From Euonymus europaeus (Eukaryota; Streptophyta; Magnoliopsida; Celastrales; Celastraceae), in assembly GCA_963580455.1 (NCBI GenBank), contig OY756958.1, positions 15,388,501-15,452,500 on the forward strand: a stretch of DNA of 64,000 nucleotides, written 5' to 3'. This document shows, one piece after another, positions 59,625-64,000 of this stretch. The notes under the pieces were generated by a model. That model saw only the letters and a list, made by a program, of their open reading frames with translations, did no database searches and had not been told where the DNA came from. Positions within the stretch are counted from its first letter, which is position 1. Each line of letters begins with the position of its first letter. Position numbers and translations under genes: made by a program.

Positions 59625-61540
59625 CCATCAAAGTTGCTCGTTGTACACTTTTTATTGTTCTTCTACGCCAAATTTTAGGAGTATAAGCTTCCTAGATTAT
59701 TTCGATGCCAAAACCCCAACTTTCTAGGACAAATGGACAAAACCGTTTAAAGCTCCTCTATAGAGTGAGTTGAGCAACATCGGACTATCAAAGTTGCTCA
59801 GTGTACACTTTTTATTGTTCTTCTATGTCAAATTTTACGAGTATAAGCTTCCTAGATTATTTCGATGTGAAAACACCAACTTCGCAAGACAAATGGAGAA
59901 AAACGTTAAAAGCTCCTTCATAGAGAGAGTTGAGCAACTTCTAATCATCAAAGTCGCTCGGTGTACACTTTTTATTATTCTTCTATATCAAATTTTACGA
60001 GTATAAGCTTCCAAGATTATTTCGATGCCAAAACCCCAACTTTCTATGACAACTGGACAAAACCGTTTAAAGCACCTCCATAGAGTGAGTTGAGCAACTT
60101 CATACTATCAAAATTGCTCGGTGTACACTTTTTATTGTTATTCTATGTCAAATTTTACGAGTATAAGCTTCCTAGATTATTTCGATGCCAAAACCCCAAC
60201 TTTCTATGACAAATGGACAAAAACTTTTGAATCTACTCAATAGAGAGAGTTGATCAACTTCAGAACATAAAAGTTGCTCGGTGTACACTTTTTATTGTTA
60301 TTATATGTCAAATTTTACGAGTATAAGCTTCCAAGATTATTTCGATGTCAAAACCCCAATTTTCAATGACAAATGGACAAAAACTTTTAAAGCTACTCAA
60401 TAGAGAGAGTTGAGCAAATTAAGAACATAAAAGTTGCTCGGTGTACACTTTTTATTGTTATTCTATATCAAATTTTACGAGTATAAGCTTCCAAGATTAT
60501 TTCGATGCCAAAACCCCAACTTTCTATGACAACTGGACAAAACCGTTTAAAGCACCTCCATAGAGTGAGTTGAGCAACTTCATACTATCAAAATTGCTCG
60601 GTGTACACTTTTTATTGTTATTCTATGTCAAATTTTACGAGTATAAGCTTCCTAGATTATTTCGATGCCAAAACCCCAACTTTCTATGACAAATGGACAA
60701 AATCTTTTAAAGCTACTCAATAGAGAGAGTTGAGCAACTTCAGAACATAAAAGTTGCTCGGTGTACACTTTTTATTGTTATTCTATGTCAAATTCTAGGA
60801 GTATAAGCTTCCTAGATTCTTTCGATGCCAAAACCCCAACTTTCTTTGACAAATGGACAAAAACATTAAAAGCTCCTCCATAGAGTGAGTTGTGCAACTT
60901 CGGACTATCAAAGTTGATCGGTGTACACCTTTTATTGTTATTCTATATCAAATTTTACGAGTATAAGCTTCCTAGATTATTTCGATGCCAAAAACCCAAC
61001 ATTCTATGACAAAATGACAAAACCGTTTAAAGCTCCTCCATAGAGTGAGTTGAGCAACTTCGGACTATCAAAGTTGCTCGGTATACACTTTTTGTTGTTC
61101 TTCTATGTCAAATTTTACGAGTATAAGCTTCCTAGATTATTTCGATGCCAAAACACCAACTATCAATGACAAATCGACAAAACCGTTAAAAGCTACTCCA
61201 TAGAGAGAGTTGAGCAACTTCAGAACATAAAAGTTGCTCGGAGTACACTTTATTGTTATTCTATATCAAATTTTACGAGTATAAGCTTCCTAGATTATTT
61301 CGATGCCAAAACCCAAACTTTCTATGACAAATGGACAAAACCGTTTAAATCTCCTCCATAGAGTGAGTTGAGCAACTTCGGACTATCAAAGTTGCTCGGT
61401 GTACATTTTTTGTTGTTCTTCTATGTGAAATTTTACGAGTATATGCTTGCTGGATTAGTTTGATGCCAAAACCGCAACTATCAATAAAAAATGGGCAAAA
61501 CCGCTAAAAGCTACTTCATAGTGACTTGAGCAATTCCAGA
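59625..61540 (+). repeat. 12-mer HOR unit (1,916 bp), in 5,427-bp copy 2
   Basis: Counterpart of 54,198-56,113 with the same order, the same 2-bp loss in D-prime (GTACACTTTATTG near 61,245) and the same CAACATTCTATG. Visible differences include GCTCGGTG against GCTTGGTG in the L-to-X boundary, ACACCTTTTATTG (60,92x) against ACACTTTTTATTG, and CATAGAGTGAG against CATAGGGTGAG in F. Confidence 0.85.
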
Positions 61541-62977
61541 CCATCAAAGTTGCTCGTTGTGCACTTTTTATTGTTCTTCTACGTCAAATTTTAGGAGTAT
61601 AAGCTTCCTAGATTATATCGATGCCAAAACACAACTTTCTAGGACAAATGGACAAAACCGTTTAAAGCTCCTCCATAGAGTGAGTTGAGCAACTTTGGAC
61701 TATCAAAGTTGCTCGGTGTACACTTTTTGTTATTCTTCTATGTCAAATTTTACTTGTCTAAGCTTCCTAGATTATTTCGATTTGAAAACACCAAATTTAC
61801 AAGACAAATGGACAAAAACGTTAAAAGCTCCTCCGTAGAGAGAGTTGAGCAACTTCTAATCATCAAAGTCTCTGGGTGTACACTTTTTATTGTTCTTCTA
61901 AGTCAAATTTTACGAGTATATGCTTTGTGGATTATTTTGATGCCAAAACCCAAACTTTCTATGACAAATGGACAAAAACTTAAAAATCTCCTCCATAGAG
62001 AGAGTTGTGCAACTTCGGACTATCAAAGTTGCTCGGTGTACACTTTTTATTGTTCTTCTATGTCAAATTTTACGAGTATATGCTTCCTAGATTATTTCGA
62101 TGCGAAAACCCCAACTTTCTATGACAAATGGACAAAATCTTTTAAAGCTACTCAATAGAGAGAGTTGAGCAACTTCAGAACATAAAAGTTGCTCGGTGTA
62201 CACTTTTTATTGTTATTCTATGTCAAATTTTAGGAGTATAAGCTTCCTAGATTCTTTCGATGCCAAAACCCCAACTTTCTTTGACAAATGGACAAAAACA
62301 TTAAAAGCTCCTCCATAGAGTGAGTTGTGCAACTTCGGACTATCAAAGTTGATCGGTGTACACTTTTTATTGTTATTCTATATCAAATTTTACGAGTATA
62401 AGCTTCCTAGATTATTTCGATGCCAAAAACCCAACTTTCTATGACAAAATGACAAAACCGTTTAAAGCTCCTCCATAGGGTGAGTTGAGCAACTTCGGAC
62501 TATCAAAGTTGCTCGGTATACACTTTTTGTTGTTCTTCGATGTCAAATTTTACGAGTATAAGCTTCCTAGATTATTTCGATGCCAAAACACCAACTATCA
62601 ATGACAAATCGACAAAACCGTTAAAAGCTACTCCATAGAGAGAGTTGAGCAACTTCAGAACATAAAAGTTGCTCGGAGTACACTTTTTATTGTTATTCTA
62701 TATCAAATTTTACGAGTATAAGCTTCCTAGATTATTTTGATGCCAAAACCCAAACTTTCTATGACAAATGGACAAAACCGTTTAAATCTCCTCCATAGAG
62801 TGAGTTGAGCAACTTCGGACTATCAAAGTTGCTCGGTGTACATTTTTTGTTGTTCTTCTATGTGAAATTTTACGAGTATATGCTTGCTGGATTAGTTTGA
62901 TGCCAAAATCGCAACTATCAATAAAAAATGGGCAAAACCGCTAAAAGCTACTTCATAGTGACTTGAGCAATTCCAGA
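61541..62977 (+). repeat. 9-mer HOR unit (1,437 bp), in 5,427-bp copy 2
   Basis: Counterpart of 56,114-57,550. Private changes include GATTATATCGATG (61,61x), TTTTACTTGTCTAAGC in S (61,75x), GATTATTTTGATGCC in D-prime (62,73x) and CCAAAATCGC in G (62,90x). CCAAAATCGC is also present in the G copy near 57,48x. Confidence 0.85.
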
Positions 62978-63614
62978 CCATCAAAGTTGCTCGTTGTGCA
63001 CTTTTTATTGTTCTTCTACGTCAAATTTTAGGAGTATAAACTTCCTAGATTATTTCGATGCCAAAACACAACTTTCTTGGACAAATGGACAAAACCGTTA
63101 AAAGCTACTCCATAGAGTGAGTTGAGCAACTTTGGACTATCAAAGTTGCTCGGTGTACACTTTTTGTTATTCTTCTATGTCAAATTTTACGAGTCTAAGC
63201 TTCCTAGATTATTTCGATTTGAAAACACCAAATTTACAAGACAAATGGACAAAAACGTTAAAAGCTCCTCCGTAGAGAGAGTTGAGCAACTTCTAATCAT
63301 CAAAGTCGGTTGGTGTACACTTTTTATTGTTCTTCTATGTCAAATTTTACGAGTATATGCTTTGTGGATTATTTTGATGCCAAAACCCGAACTTTCTATG
63401 AAAAATGGACAAAAACTTAAAAATCTCCTCCATAGAGAGAGTTGTGCAACTTCGGACTATCAAAGTTGCTCGGTGTACACTTTTTATTGTTCTTCTATGT
63501 CAAATTTTACGAGTATATGCTTGCTGGATTAGTTTGATGCAAAAACCCCAACTATCAATAAAAAATGGGCAAAACCGTTAAAAGCTTCGTCATAGTTCGT
63601 TGAGCAATTCCAGA
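62978..63614 (+). repeat. K-S-H-G tetramer (637 bp) past the duplication end
   Basis: K and S still belong to 5,427-bp copy 2. H continues intact past 63,357, where copy 1 had switched to X, so this is the original right flank of the duplication. G has GATGCAAAAACC and AAGCTTCGTCATAGTTCG, like the tetramer at 58,988. Confidence 0.85.
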
Positions 63615-64000
63615 CCATCAAAGTTGCTCGTTGTACACTTTTTATTGTTCTTCTACGCCAAATTTTAGGAGTATAAGCTTCCTAGATTATTTCGATGCCA
63701 AAACCCCAACTTTCTAGGACAAATGGACAAAATCGTTTAAAGCTCCTCTATAGAGTGAGTTGAGCAACATCGGACTATCAAAGTTGCTCAGTGTACACTT
63801 TTTATTGTTCTTCTATGTCTAATTTTACGAGTATAAGCTTCCTAGATTATTTCGATTTGAAAACACCAAATTTACAAGACAAATGGACAAAAACGTTAAA
63901 AGCTCCTCCGTAGAGAGAGTTGAGCAACTTCTAATCATCAAAGTCGGTTGGTGTACACTTTTTATTGTTCTTCTATGTCAAATTTTACGAGTATATGCTT
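63615..64000 (+). repeat. Partial HOR unit K-L/S-H cut by window end
   Basis: K (63615), then a monomer that begins as L (GAGCAACATCGG, GCTCAGTG) but changes to the S cassette (GATTTGAAAACACC, CTCCGTAG) where the related units have GATGTGAAAACACC. It continues as H (AAGTCGGTTGGTG) to the window end. The L-to-S switch is another exchange point, within about 63,79x-63,855. Confidence 0.8.

Larger units (their letters stand above)
57913..63339 (+). repeat. 5,427-bp tandem duplication, copy 2
   Basis: Directly adjoins copy 1. At the right edge, homology with the start of copy 2 continues for 18 bases (TCAAATTTTACGAGTATA, 63,340-63,357) and then stops, because 63,358 continues as H (TGCTTTGTGG) and not X. 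An unequal exchange within this shared block of the monomer explains both junctions. Confidence 0.92.
1..64000 (+). repeat. Satellite DNA array, ~160-bp monomer, ~400 copies
   Basis: Every part of the window aligns to the same ~160-bp unit, all copies in the same orientation. The unit contains in order: CAAAGTTGCTCGGTGTACAC, a T-rich stretch (CTTTTTATTGTTCTTC), TCAAATTTTACGAGTATAAG, CTTCCTAGATTATTTCGATG, a variable cassette, GACAAATGGACAAAA, an AAAGCT block, CCATAGAGAGAGTTGAGCAAC, and then the next monomer. A consensus-like copy has about 60 G+C of 160. No gap, transposon or unique sequence interrupts it. Both array ends lie outside the window. Known biology: long, pure, HOR-bearing satellite arrays form centromeres and heterochromatin in many plants and animals. 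Centromere identity here is inference; this sequence alone cannot show CENH3/CENP-A occupancy. Confidence 0.98.

Noticed and set aside
1..64000. CRISPR array
   Set aside because: Units are contiguous 160-bp repeats with no short repeat and unique-spacer alternation. The sequence between the conserved blocks is itself repeated.
1..64000. TATA-like AGTATAAGC in most monomers as a promoter
   Set aside because: The motif recurs in most monomers because the monomer recurs. No initiator, transcript or gene follows, and AT-rich satellite gives such matches by chance.
1..64000. Assignment to a named satellite (for example the ~159-160-bp satellites reported from carrot, rose or beet) or to a species
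   Set aside because: The monomer length alone is not diagnostic and I cannot compare sequences here. A consensus search would be needed.

Overview
The whole 64 kb window is one uninterrupted satellite DNA array. No protein-coding gene, RNA gene, transposon, CRISPR array or unique sequence can be supported. The unit is a monomer of about 160 bp (158-161 bp, roughly 400 copies, about 37.5% GC by hand count on one consensus-like copy). All copies lie head to tail on the same strand. Most carry one HindIII site (AAGCTT), the palindrome GTGTACAC and an inverted repeat that spans the monomer boundary. An array this long and pure, with nested higher-order repeats (HORs), suggests a eukaryotic centromere, pericentromere or heterochromatic block. 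The monomer length is nucleosome-scale and typical of plant centromeric satellites, but I do not recognise the consensus and cannot name the taxon. The frequent short open frames on the + strand are translations of the satellite. Because 160 leaves remainder 1 on division by 3, the frame rotates from copy to copy.

Phase convention: a monomer starts at its CTATCAAAG / CCATAAAAG / ACATAAAAG / CCATCAAAG equivalent, so the first starts at base 1. Type letters are mine: B (ACTATCAATGAC, usually with TTTTTGTTGTTC), C (CCATAAAAG start, AAGCATCC), D (ACATAAAAG start, often TATATCAA and ACTCAATAG), E (GATTCTTTCG), F (ATGGCAAAAACCC, or later GACAAAATGAC), K (start followed by GCTCATTG or GCTCGTTG), L (GATGTGAAAAC), M (CTATCAAAATTGC), N (TATCTCAAATT, AAGCTTCGTAG), S (GAGTCTAAGC, GATTTGAAAAC), H (GCTTTGTGGATTATTTT), G (GCTTGCTGGATTAG, 158 bp).

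Layout. 1-10,880: 68 monomers in unbroken 160-bp register, built from B-C-D-E-F pentamers, D-E dimers and 8- or 9-mers of order (N)-K-L-M-D-E-F-B-C. 10,881-13,483: the first indels and a 99-bp deletion chimera. 13,484-22,402: a 3,677-bp segment and a second copy grown to 5,242 bp by ten extra monomers, less a 35-bp deletion. The K-S-H-G tetramer first appears here. 22,403-27,372: mixed types with a 1.5-kb direct repeat 1,918 bp apart. 27,373-37,912: a 9-mer HOR of 1,437 bp with expanded variants. 37,913-51,323: K-S-H-G tetramers (637-639 bp) alternating with 8- to 12-mer units. 51,324-64,000: a 5,427-bp (34-monomer) tandem duplication and the start of the next variant.

Nothing here acts as a gene set. 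The window is best read as a record of unequal exchange and conversion at several scales (160, 320, 800, 1,280, 1,437, 1,918, 3,677 and 5,427 bp). All alignments were made by eye; type boundaries are approximate and sequence identities are estimates.
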